Shown: piece after piece, positions 56,804-64,000 of the stretch
How the letters are laid out: each line of letters opens with the position of its first letter
Position numbering within the stretch: the stretch's first letter is position 1
Source of the DNA: Halomonas sp. PR-M31
GTDB taxonomy: Bacteria > Pseudomonadota > Gammaproteobacteria > Pseudomonadales > Halomonadaceae
Direction of reading: 5' to 3'
Assembly (NCBI RefSeq): GCF_001039575.1
Contig: NZ_JIBT01000016.1
Span: 1 to 64,000 of the forward strand
Length of the DNA: 64,000 nt
The notes under the pieces: generated by a model
Seen by the model: only the letters and a program-made list of their open reading frames with translations
Databases searched by the model: none
What the model was told of the DNA's origin: nothing
Program-made: the position numbers and the translations under genes

Positions 56804-59800
56804 ATGATGAATCTCACTCAGATCGCCTTCCGCTTCCGTCCGGTTGTCACCATGCTGACGCTTTCGCTGATGATCTATGGCGCCTTCAGCTACTTCTCGT
56901 TGCCTGCTCGTGAAGATCCGCAACTCACCATTCGTGAAACGGTCATCACCACCTCCTACCCGGGGCTGTCCCCACAGCGCATGGAGCGACTGGTGACCAA
57001 GACTCTCGAAGAGGCCGTGCGTCAGGTACCGGAGGTGGAGGAAATTCGCTCTAGCTCCATGGCCGGGGTGTCCATCATTCATGCCCAGGTCTATGCGCGC
57101 TACTTCGAGCTCGATCAGATCTGGGACGACCTGCGCGAAAAGGTGCAAGCCGACACCGCAGAGCTGCCCGAGGGCACCAGCGCTCCTCAGATCAACGATG
57201 ACTTCGGAGATGTCGCCGTGGTCACCGCTGCCCTGACCGCGGATGACTTCCCCATGCGGGATCTGTTCGACATGGCCAAGCACGTTCGCGATCAACTCTA
57301 CGCAGTGGCCGGCACCAAGCGCGTCGATCTGCATGGCGTACAGGACGAGCGCATCTATATCGAGATGTCCAATGCCCGACTGGCGCAACTTGGCGTTTCT
57401 CCGGACGCCATCACCGCGGCGCTGCGCGATCAGAACATCATTCGCCCCGGCGGCGAGATCGACACCGGCGAGCGCGGTTTCATCATCGAACCCAGCGGCA
57501 ATTACCAGAGCGTGGAAGCGATCGGCGAGACCCTGATTCGGGTCTCCGAAAGCGATCTGGTACCGCTCAGGGACATGGCAACGATCACGCGGGGCTATCT
57601 CGACCCGCCCCGGACCAAGGCCTATTTCAACGGACGCCCGGCGATCATCTTCGCCGTGGCCATGCTCAATGACCAGAGCGTGCTGGACTACGCACCACGG
57701 ATCAAGTCGCGCCTGAATGAGATCGAAAGAACGCTGCCCGTGGGGTATTCGATCGATCTGGTGACCTACCAGGCGGAGCAGGTCGAGAATGCCGTTTATG
57801 GCGTAACCGCCAACGTGCTGCAGACCCTGGCTATCGTACTGGGGGTGGTCATCCTGTTTCTGGGTCTGCGCATTGGCTTGATCGTGGGTGCCATCGTGCC
57901 TGCGGTAATGCTGATCACCCTGGCGATCATGGGCTTTGCGGAGATGGATCTGCAGCGCATGAGCCTGGCGACCCTGGTGATCGCGTTGGGGCTTCTGGTC
58001 GACAACGGCATCGTCATCGCCGAGGACTTCAAGCGCCGCCTGGAAGAGGGAGAAGATCGCGACACGGCGCTGAAACAGACCGGCGGCGAGCTGGCGATTC
58101 CCCTGCTTACTTCCACGCTGACCACGATCCTAGTCTTTCTACCCTTGATGCTTGCCCAGCATCAGGCCGGGGAGTACACCCGGGCGATCTCTCTGGTGAT
58201 ATTGATCACCCTGTCGGTTTCCTGGCTGCTGGCGCTGACCGTTACACCCATTCTTTGCCATCGCTTCATCGCGTTGCCCGACCCGTACAAGACAGGCGAC
58301 AGCGAGCGCCGTGATATCACCCAGCGCCTTTTCGCCGGCATGAACGGCGGCTACGAATGGCTGCTGCGCCGAGTGATGCACGCACGGGGGCTGTTTCTTG
58401 CAGTGATGCTGGCGACTCTCGCCGGGTCGATTTTTGCCATCGCCAACGCCCCGGCCCGGTTCTTTCCCAACTCCGACCGTACTCAGGTGCTCGTCTATAT
58501 CGACCTGCCCGCAGGGGTGACCACCCGCACCACGGATGCGCGCCTGGGGGAGGTATTCGCACTGCTCAAGGATGAAGAGCGCTTTCCCTATATCGATGAT
58601 TTTGCAGGCTATGTGGGTTACGGCGGCCCACGCTTCGTGCTCTCCCTCACCCCCATTGACCCGGCGCCCAACAAGGGCTTTCTGGTGCTCAATATCGACG
58701 AGTTCGACAACATGTGCAAAGCGATCGCCGAACTGCGCACCGCCTTGGGTCAGGAATTCCCCGGTCTTGCCGCTCGGGTATCCGGCATGTTCCTGGGCCC
58801 TACCGACCCCGGGGTGATTCAAGTCCAGGCGCGTGGCCCGGACGCTCAGGTCATTACTCAGGCGGCAGCGGAACTCGAGGCCATCCTAGCCGGAGTGCCC
58901 AACACCATCGATATCTGGAATGACTGGGAGAATCGCGTATCCAAGCTTGTGGTGGAGATCGACCAGGCCCGAGCACGCCGCGCAGGCGTCACCTCCTCGG
59001 ATATAGCCGACTCGATGACGCGCTATTTTTCCGGCAGCGCCGTCTCGGAATTTCGCGAGGGTGATGACATCGTCCCGATCGTCGCCCGCGCCGACGACGC
59101 AGAGCGCAGCAGTCTCGACCGGGTCGAGACGCTGAGCATTCATTCCCATCAAAGCGAAAACTCGGTACCGCTTATTCAAGTGGCGGATGTCAGGCTGCGC
59201 AACGACTTCGCTCGCATCGAACGCGAGGACATGACCCGCACGATGACGATAGAAGCCCGCAATACTCGCCTCTCCCCGGAGGACATGGTGCCCTTCGTCG
59301 CACCCCGGCTTGAGGCCCTGAACGAACGTTTACCCCCGGGCCATAGTGTCGAATTCGATGGCGTGGTGACGGATTCCGCGGAGGGCCAGGCGGCGCTGGC
59401 CGCCAATATTCCCCTGTGTCTGATGGCCATCGTCGTGCTGCTGGTGGCCCAGTTCAACTCCTTCAAACGCCCGGCAATCATTCTACTGACCGTGCCCCTA
59501 GTCGTGACCGGCGCGGCCGTCGGACTCTATGTCATGGGGGCGGATTTCGGCTTCATGGTCATCCTGGGGCTTTACTCACTGGGCGGCATCATCATCAACA
59601 ACGCCATCGTGCTGATCGATCGTATCGATCTCGAACGCGCCGATCCGGAACCTACCGCGCAAGGCACCGATGCCTTCGAGGCGGTGATATCCGCATCCGT
59701 GCGCCGACTGCGTCCGATCCTTATGACCACGGTAACCACCGTGCTCGGCCTGCTGCCGCTGATCGTATCTCGGGACCCGCTGTTCTTCGGCATGGCCAGT

Positions 59801-59935
59801 GTCATCGCATTTGGCCTCTTGGTAGGGACCATCATGACCCTGGGGGTAGTGCCAGTGCTTTACAGTCTCTTTTTCGGTATTACGCCTCAGGCGTTCGACG
59901 CATCAACAGATGAGATAAGCCTATTGGGTGAGTGA
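56804..59935 (+). CDS. RND family efflux pump inner-membrane transporter
   Basis: A 1043-residue proton-driven exporter of the AcrB superfamily with twelve helices and two large periplasmic loops. It begins NLTQIAFRFRPVVTMLTLSL, and SLPAREDPQLTIRETVITTS marks the VmeF/MexF-like HAE branch. The helix-4 proton-relay region reads LATLVIALGLLVDNGIVIAEDF. The repeat has GLYSLGGIIINNAIVLIDRI and RLRPILMTTVTTVLGLLPLI. No outer-membrane channel gene is in the operon, so it would share a TolC-type protein. Substrate unknown. Confidence 0.9.
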   Translation: MMNLTQIAFRFRPVVTMLTLSLMIYGAFSYFSLPAREDPQLTIRETVITTSYPGLSPQRMERLVTKTLEEAVRQVPEVEEIRSSSMAGVSIIHAQVYARYFELDQIWDDLREKVQADTAELPEGTSAPQINDDFGDVAVVTAALTADDFPMRDLFDMAKHVRDQLYAVAGTKRVDLHGVQDERIYIEMSNARLAQLGVSPDAITAALRDQNIIRPGGEIDTGERGFIIEPSGNYQSVEAIGETLIRVSESDLVPLRDMATITRGYLDPPRTKAYFNGRPAIIFAVAMLNDQSVLDYAPRIKSRLNEIERTLPVGYSIDLVTYQAEQVENAVYGVTANVLQTLAIVLGVVILFLGLRIGLIVGAIVPAVMLITLAIMGFAEMDLQRMSLATLVIALGLLVDNGIVIAEDFKRRLEEGEDRDTALKQTGGELAIPLLTSTLTTILVFLPLMLAQHQAGEYTRAISLVILITLSVSWLLALTVTPILCHRFIALPDPYKTGDSERRDITQRLFAGMNGGYEWLLRRVMHARGLFLAVMLATLAGSIFAIANAPARFFPNSDRTQVLVYIDLPAGVTTRTTDARLGEVFALLKDEERFPYIDDFAGYVGYGGPRFVLSLTPIDPAPNKGFLVLNIDEFDNMCKAIAELRTALGQEFPGLAARVSGMFLGPTDPGVIQVQARGPDAQVITQAAAELEAILAGVPNTIDIWNDWENRVSKLVVEIDQARARRAGVTSSDIADSMTRYFSGSAVSEFREGDDIVPIVARADDAERSSLDRVETLSIHSHQSENSVPLIQVADVRLRNDFARIEREDMTRTMTIEARNTRLSPEDMVPFVAPRLEALNERLPPGHSVEFDGVVTDSAEGQAALAANIPLCLMAIVVLLVAQFNSFKRPAIILLTVPLVVTGAAVGLYVMGADFGFMVILGLYSLGGIIINNAIVLIDRIDLERADPEPTAQGTDAFEAVISASVRRLRPILMTTVTTVLGLLPLIVSRDPLFFGMASVIAFGLLVGTIMTLGVVPVLYSLFFGITPQAFDASTDEISLLGE

Positions 59936-59993
59936 GTTTTCCACCCCAAAGCGCCCAGCTCATTGAGCCAGGCCGCTAGATCGGGCGCTCAAG

Positions 59994-60557
59994 TCAGGCG
60001 TCGATGTCGTTTTGCGCCTCTTGCTCGTCGAAGTATTTGACCGGGGAGTCCGCGTTGCACTTGGGATCGTGCAGGAAGGTCCGTGTCACATCGAGCTTGC
60101 CCAGGTGCTGAATCGTGCGCCGACCGAGCAGTACCGGATAGAGCATGTCGCTGCGATCTCTCAGGCTGAACTGCTCTTCATAAATTGTATCGTTCATGCA
60201 GATCTTCAACAGCACCACCGGGCGCTCGTCCTTGCCCCCGGCACCGCGCACCGTCAGGTTGCGTTGAAGCGGCAGCTCCATGCGCTCCGCGACTCGCTCT
60301 TCGGTCTTTTGATCCTCTAGCGTCAAGGTAAAACGTACCCACTCATCACCGTCACGCTCGAAGCGCTCGATATTCTTGGCGTTTATCGATGAGGTCAGCG
60401 CACCGCTATCGAGCTTGGCCTTGGCAACCGCGCCTAATGAACCGATGCCGGCTTTCTCGATCCAGCCGTAGGTAGTGTCGTCTTCCGCCCAGACCATGCC
60501 AAGCCCGAATACGGTCATCAATACGGATAACACAACGCTTGCTGTCAGTTTACGCAT
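59994..60557 (-). CDS. Exported retropepsin-like protein (ATP-dependent zinc protease family, COG4067)
   Basis: About 187 residues with an N-terminal signal peptide (TASVVLSVLMTVFGLGMVWA). The family domain shows YGWIEKAGIGSLGAVAKAKL and AKLDSGALTSSINA, the DSGA aspartic-protease-like motif, then YPVLLGRRTIQHLGKLDVTR. Despite the family name there is no zinc motif. Start alternatives GTG 60563 and ATG 60557 both lie behind AGGAGG. RimB-like members process glutamylated proteins; the role here is unknown. Confidence 0.78.
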   Translation of the reverse strand: MRKLTASVVLSVLMTVFGLGMVWAEDDTTYGWIEKAGIGSLGAVAKAKLDSGALTSSINAKNIERFERDGDEWVRFTLTLEDQKTEERVAERMELPLQRNLTVRGAGGKDERPVVLLKICMNDTIYEEQFSLRDRSDMLYPVLLGRRTIQHLGKLDVTRTFLHDPKCNADSPVKYFDEQEAQNDIDA

Positions 60558-60751
60558 CAACACAACTTCCTCCTGTTTAAATGACACATGGGCACATAGA
60601 GATCACGGCAGCGGCGAATCCTATCATCTGTTCGCGGGTTTCTCGCGCCTGCTGCAACCTCGAATTGGCAAAGTAAACCTAGGTTATAGCGCTACATTAA
60701 CTCCGCATGGTTTCTTTCCGGGAAAGATTGCTTTGTTGCCGGGGAGTTATA

Positions 60752-61501
60752 GTGAATCGAGCCGTGTTCGATAGCATTTTTAAACGCTTCGATATTCACC
60801 GTACTCTCGAACAAGAGGTCGCGGCGCTACTCGAATGTCTTCCAGAAGACGAACTGCGCTATCTACGATCAGGAGACTCGCTGTGGCAGGAAGGCGAGAA
60901 TGCCACTTCTTTGTTTGTTTTACGCAGCGGTTGGGCCTATTCGGCTCATTATCACAAAGACGGTAGCCGACAACTACTTGAAACCTATTTACCTGGCGAT
61001 ATTCTCGGGCTGTGTCAGCTCGCATTGGGAAATCGTCGTACCAATGCCGTGATGCTGACCGATGGCTGGGTATGCGAACTACCCCATTCATTGCTCTTAA
61101 GAATGTTCAACGATTCGCCAATGATGGCCGCATTGCTGTTTGCCACTGCAAATCAGCGCCAGGCAATGCTCGTCGAACGTCAGATCATCATGACCCATCG
61201 AAGCGCCAAGCAGCAGTTGGCTCATTTCGTCTGCGAATGCCACGCAAGACTGCTTGAAACTGGTGAGATCTATCGAGATGAGTTCCTGTTACCACTGACC
61301 CAGCAGGATCTTGCGGATACGCTGGGTATGAGTGCCGTGCACGTCAGCCGCATCTTCAGTCAATTTGCCGCGGATGGACTGGTACAGCGTCGTTTTTTCC
61401 AGCTGACCATTCTTGATGCCGATAGGCTCAAGGAAGTCGCAGCATTCGATGAGCGATATCTGAAGATCCAGTGGGATGAAAAGAACTTGCCTATTAACTA
61501 G
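60752..61501 (+). CDS. Crp/Fnr family transcriptional regulator
   Basis: A 249-residue regulator with an N-terminal cyclic-nucleotide-type barrel (LRSGDSLWQEGENATSLFVL, YLPGDILGLCQL) and a C-terminal winged helix (LPLTQQDLADTLGMSAVHVS). The Fnr N-terminal cysteine cluster is absent, so it does not sense oxygen through an Fe-S cluster. The start is the GTG at 60752 with GGGGAG 8 nt upstream; a longer frame to 60707 lacks one. It is the last core gene before the island border. Confidence 0.85.
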   Translation: MNRAVFDSIFKRFDIHRTLEQEVAALLECLPEDELRYLRSGDSLWQEGENATSLFVLRSGWAYSAHYHKDGSRQLLETYLPGDILGLCQLALGNRRTNAVMLTDGWVCELPHSLLLRMFNDSPMMAALLFATANQRQAMLVERQIIMTHRSAKQQLAHFVCECHARLLETGEIYRDEFLLPLTQQDLADTLGMSAVHVSRIFSQFAADGLVQRRFFQLTILDADRLKEVAAFDERYLKIQWDEKNLPIN

Positions 61502-61819
61502 CAACAGGCGATCGAGGTAATGAACCCTATTACTTCCGAGTTTATCGACGACCAAACCGGGGAAATTTCATAGAAGAAGTAGAAGACTCTTTTACAAACC
61601 TCTTGATAGGTGGTGCCGGCAAGTGGACTCGAACCACCGACCTACGCATTACGAGTGCGTTTACGCCATATTCGGACAGAAACACCCAAGAACAAATATA
61701 ATCAATCAAACCATTAATATCATATACTTATATAAACAAAGCTTGTTCTCTATTGTTTCTCAGCATAGCTCGTTATACCCTCCTGCTGTCACCTATTTGT
61801 CACCTAGAAACGAGCCATC
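61502..61819. other. Island border region without a gene
   Basis: It contains the tRNA-Thr fragment at 61611-61661 and, from 61662, AT-rich DNA before the integrase. Nothing else is supported. Confidence 0.5.
61611..61661 (-). other. 3' half of tRNA-Thr(CGT): island attachment site
   Basis: On the minus strand this reads ACGCA-CTCGTAA-TGCGT (anticodon arm, anticodon CGT), AGGTC, GGTGG-TTCGAGT-CCACT (T arm), then TGCCGGCACCA (acceptor 3' strand and encoded CCA). The D arm and 5' acceptor strand are missing: beyond 61661 the sequence no longer pairs. This is the structure of an att core left after integration into a tRNA gene. The intact tRNA is expected at the other end of the island, outside the window. 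Confidence 0.8.
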
Positions 61820-63172
61820 ATGTCAGTCCCCACTAAAATGAAGCTGACCGCTAGAGCGATGGAGCAGCTTGCCAAAGCACCGCCCGAAGTCGATGTATGG
61901 GATAACGAGTTGGCGGGTTATCACGTTCGTCCTGGTAAGCGTGGCCTGACTTTTCGGCTTTATTACCGCACCAAAACCGGACAGCGCCGCCTATTGACCC
62001 TTGGCGGCTATGGCGCCCTGACCGCCGCTCAGGCTCGTAAAAGCGCACAGGAAGCACTGGCTATCGTGGCCCAGGGTGGTGATCCACGTGCTGTACTGGA
62101 AAACGCCAAAGCCGAAGCCCAGCGCCAGCAAGAGCAAACGCTACGTGCCTACCTCGATGGTCCCTATACTGCGTTCCAGAATCGCAAGAAAGATGGGCAA
62201 GCCAACCTGCGGCGCATCCGCAATGCCTTTACTGAATGGCTAGACAGGCCAATGAGCGAGTTATCCCGCGCTGACGTAGAGCGTTGGCAAGCAATCCAGG
62301 AAGCCAAGACCAGACCTTGCACCTATGGCACTCATAAACGCGCCTATGATGCTCTGTATGGCCTACTTTCCCATGCAACCGAACGAAAAGTGATACCGGC
62401 TCATCCACTCAAAGGCATCAAGTTACAACGCCCAACGATGACCGATGAGGCAATGGCCAAGCAGTCCGCTAGTCGTCGCTACTTGGAAGAAGAAGAAGTA
62501 AAAGCTCTTTTCGCAGGTCTAGATGCCTATCAAGAGCGCAAACGCGATCAGCGGCGTCACAGCCGCGCACATGGCAAAGCGTATCTGCCGAGTCTAGAGA
62601 ACGTGATCTATGTGGATCACGTCGCGCCATGGATTCTAACCATGTACTACACCGGCTTTCGTCCAGGTGACTTATTCGGACTGCGCTGGGAACACGTCAA
62701 CCTGACCTTTCGCACCATCCGCAAAGTGATCGAGAAAACCGCACATAAACGATCTGAGCCGATGGCTTTCCCAATGTCTCAAGTTGTCGTTAATATTCTC
62801 TCGGCGTGGCATCGCCAGCAAGGTGAGCCCAAAACAGGGCTGGTTTTCGCGAGCCAGAAGACCGGTCAGCGGATGAGCGCCACTGCCATGCAAAAGCCTT
62901 GGGCTGCAGTGCGCCAGCTGGCACAGCTATCGGACGACTTGCTGCTATACAGCTTGCGCCATAACTTTGCCAGTCAACTGGTAATGGCAGGCACCGATCT
63001 ACTCACTGTTTCCAAGCTGATGGCTCATAGCGATATCCAAACAACGATCGCGCACTATGCCCACCTACGCCCCGACCACACCCGCGATGCTGTCGAAGTG
63101 TTTGCTAAGCAGACCTATATGCGCGGCACAATGGACGTGAGCCGCTTTACCGACTTTTGCCATAGTCGATGA
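61820..63172 (+). CDS. int: Tyrosine recombinase/integrase (P4-like)
   Basis: A 450-residue integrase. The N-terminal arm-binding DUF4102-type domain (LTARAMEQLAKAPPEVDVWD; LGGYGALTAAQARKSAQEAL) is followed by a core-binding domain and a catalytic domain with ILTMYYTGFRPGDLFGLRWE (Arg), SLRHNFASQLVMAGTD (His-x-x-Arg) and TTIAHYAHLRPDH (nucleophile Tyr). It starts 159 bp from the tRNA-Thr fragment, which is its likely attachment site. Full length and probably functional. Confidence 0.92.
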   Translation: MSVPTKMKLTARAMEQLAKAPPEVDVWDNELAGYHVRPGKRGLTFRLYYRTKTGQRRLLTLGGYGALTAAQARKSAQEALAIVAQGGDPRAVLENAKAEAQRQQEQTLRAYLDGPYTAFQNRKKDGQANLRRIRNAFTEWLDRPMSELSRADVERWQAIQEAKTRPCTYGTHKRAYDALYGLLSHATERKVIPAHPLKGIKLQRPTMTDEAMAKQSASRRYLEEEEVKALFAGLDAYQERKRDQRRHSRAHGKAYLPSLENVIYVDHVAPWILTMYYTGFRPGDLFGLRWEHVNLTFRTIRKVIEKTAHKRSEPMAFPMSQVVVNILSAWHRQQGEPKTGLVFASQKTGQRMSATAMQKPWAAVRQLAQLSDDLLLYSLRHNFASQLVMAGTDLLTVSKLMAHSDIQTTIAHYAHLRPDHTRDAVEVFAKQTYMRGTMDVSRFTDFCHSR

Positions 63173-63281
63173 ATACCTACGAAGCTGCGTTGCTGCTAGA
63201 TAGCGCAGGCTGGAAGTGACCAGAAGCGTCCCGGCGCCTGACACAATTTCGCAGCGATACTCTGCGAGAGTTTGGCACTCT

Positions 63282-63515
63282 CTACTCGGCACAACCAACG
63301 GCTAGTTGGAGCGATACATCACTTTCCAGTGCCAGTATTGCGCCCTGGAGAGCGAGCTTTTCGCCAGGCGTAAAGGTATTGAGCCCGTAGTGTCCGAGAA
63401 CTTCGTGGGCCAGAGTATATTTCGCGTCTCCCTCGTCACGAAGGTTGGCAGCGGCAAGTACAAGTCGTCCGATGGAAGAATAGTAGGTGTCTTTGATGAC
63501 CTTTCCGGTGAAGCC
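63282..63515 (-). pseudogene. Remnant of phage/ICE-type polyvalent protein with HExxH metallopeptidase motif
   Basis: A 77-codon open stretch without a start: GFTGKVIKDTYYSSIGRLVL, AAANLRDEGDAKYTLAHEVL, GHYGLNTFTPGEKLALQGAI and a short tail. The HEVLGHYGL motif preceded by a RLVLAAANL strand is characteristic of a metallopeptidase-like domain in large polyvalent proteins of phages and conjugative elements. In the same frame a TAG at 63516-63518 is preceded by NDNPLFKFHVAG and EDAYGPNGI, so coding sequence continues across the stop. Decayed or frameshifted cargo. Confidence 0.5.
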
Positions 63516-63895
63516 CTAGATTCCATTGGGTCCATAGGCATCCTCCTGACATCCGGCAACATGAAATTTAAATAGTGGGTTGTCATTAGTGGACCATAAA
63601 TACATCAGCGATCCGATGAGGTTTATTTAATGTTATGCCCGACAGTTCCGCCCCGACGACTATGGTGTTGGCACAGTTCATGTCGGCCTCATCAGATTCC
63701 GCCATTCCTATTTGCCCGGTACGTCGCTCTGTAGCTTCTGGTAGACGCTCGCATCTCACTGTATCCAGACGTACCATCACACAGTGTGCAAGGCAATTGC
63801 CGCACCCTTCGACTGGTCTAAGGATCATACCCGAACGTACGGCGTATTCCGTGCGTTGCCCCCCCATTCATTTGGAGCTCTTACGGAGTTGCGCA
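63516..63895. other. Island DNA without a firm gene
   Basis: A minus-strand frame (63586-63867) and a plus-strand frame open from 63635 are both present, but neither shows a recognisable domain. Confidence 0.4.
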
Positions 63896-64000
63896 ATGGC
63901 GTTAAGACCAAAAAATATTATTCAGTTGCTAAATTTTGAAGAGACAGCCCGCATATTAGCTGGCATAGATACAAAAACAGTTTCAAATGCCTCGCTCAGT
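63896..64000 (+). CDS. Start of an unidentified gene, cut by window end
   Basis: The ATG at 63896 has ACGGAG 8 nt upstream and the frame is open to the window end: MALRPKNIIQLLNFEETARI then LAGIDTKTVSNAS. Composition is AT-rich compared with the flanking core. The frame is also open upstream to an ATG at 63635, but that part is not protein-like and has no ribosome site. No family can be named from 35 residues. Confidence 0.45.
   Translation, partial: MALRPKNIIQLLNFEETARILAGIDTKTVSNASLS

Noticed and set aside
61611-61690. Complete tRNA-Thr gene
   Set aside because: Only the anticodon arm, T arm and 3' acceptor strand are present; sequence after 61661 gives no D arm or matching 5' strand.
63586-63867. 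93-codon minus-strand frame in the island
   Set aside because: No recognisable domain or convincing ribosome site, and an equally long plus-strand frame overlaps it.

Overview
The window looks like chromosome of a moderately halophilic gammaproteobacterium of the Halomonadaceae (Halomonas or a close relative). The support is a GC-rich coding background, a GH13 alpha-glucosidase that I recognise as very close to the characterised Halomonas sp. H11 enzyme, a complete Yeh-type osmoprotectant ABC transporter, TRAP uptake genes, and the order polA - DUF2782 - thrB - speA. The assignment rests on recognition, not on a search.

Layout. 0.2-8 kb: MATE exporter, AtoE-type fatty-acid permease with a hot-dog thioesterase, a voltage-sensor-like membrane protein without a pore, a cytoplasmic beta-propeller-like protein, a LysE exporter, an EAL-HDOD signalling protein and an I78 inhibitor lipoprotein. 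8-12.2 kb: osmoprotectant ABC transporter (binding protein, permease, ATPase, permease). 12.2-17.7 kb: two tandem entericidin-like lipoproteins, TSUP permease, HIT protein, two coupled lipoproteins, Dps, a PfpI/DJ-1 protein and an App1-type phosphatase. 17.7-28 kb, minus strand: PepD, TmcA, a three-subunit molybdenum aldehyde oxidoreductase (PaoABC) and an EmrAB-type efflux pair. 28-35 kb: alpha-glucoside regulon with tandem GH13 enzymes, a LacI-family regulator and a maltoporin-like porin. The regulon is bracketed by two nearly identical 14-bp palindromes that are the likely operators. 35-40.8 kb: TRAP transporter, its sigma-54 activator, and a CaCA antiporter.

40.9-46.6 kb is accessory DNA: an AT-rich AIPR abortive-infection protein, a degenerate extra copy of the polA 3' end, two HigBA-type toxin-antitoxin pairs with apparently leaderless promoters, a haloacid dehalogenase, a TRIC channel and a cupin. 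The block ends at the intact polA. 46.6-61.5 kb returns to core genes: polA, DUF2782, thrB, speA, a FAH-family hydrolase, a chemoreceptor behind a FliA-type promoter, an RND efflux operon with a strong promoter and a palindromic operator, a retropepsin-like protein and a Crp/Fnr regulator. At 61.6 kb the 3' half of a tRNA-Thr(CGT) gene marks the left end of a genomic island. A tyrosine integrase follows, then a decayed phage-type metallopeptidase domain and the start of a further gene cut by the window end.

Seven otherwise normal genes carry a break consistent with the loss of one base (MATE, YehX-like ATPase, TSUP, App1, porin, sigma-54 activator, speA). That many lesions in core genes such as speA points at least partly to sequencing or assembly error, so these genes are given as full-length loci with the break described.
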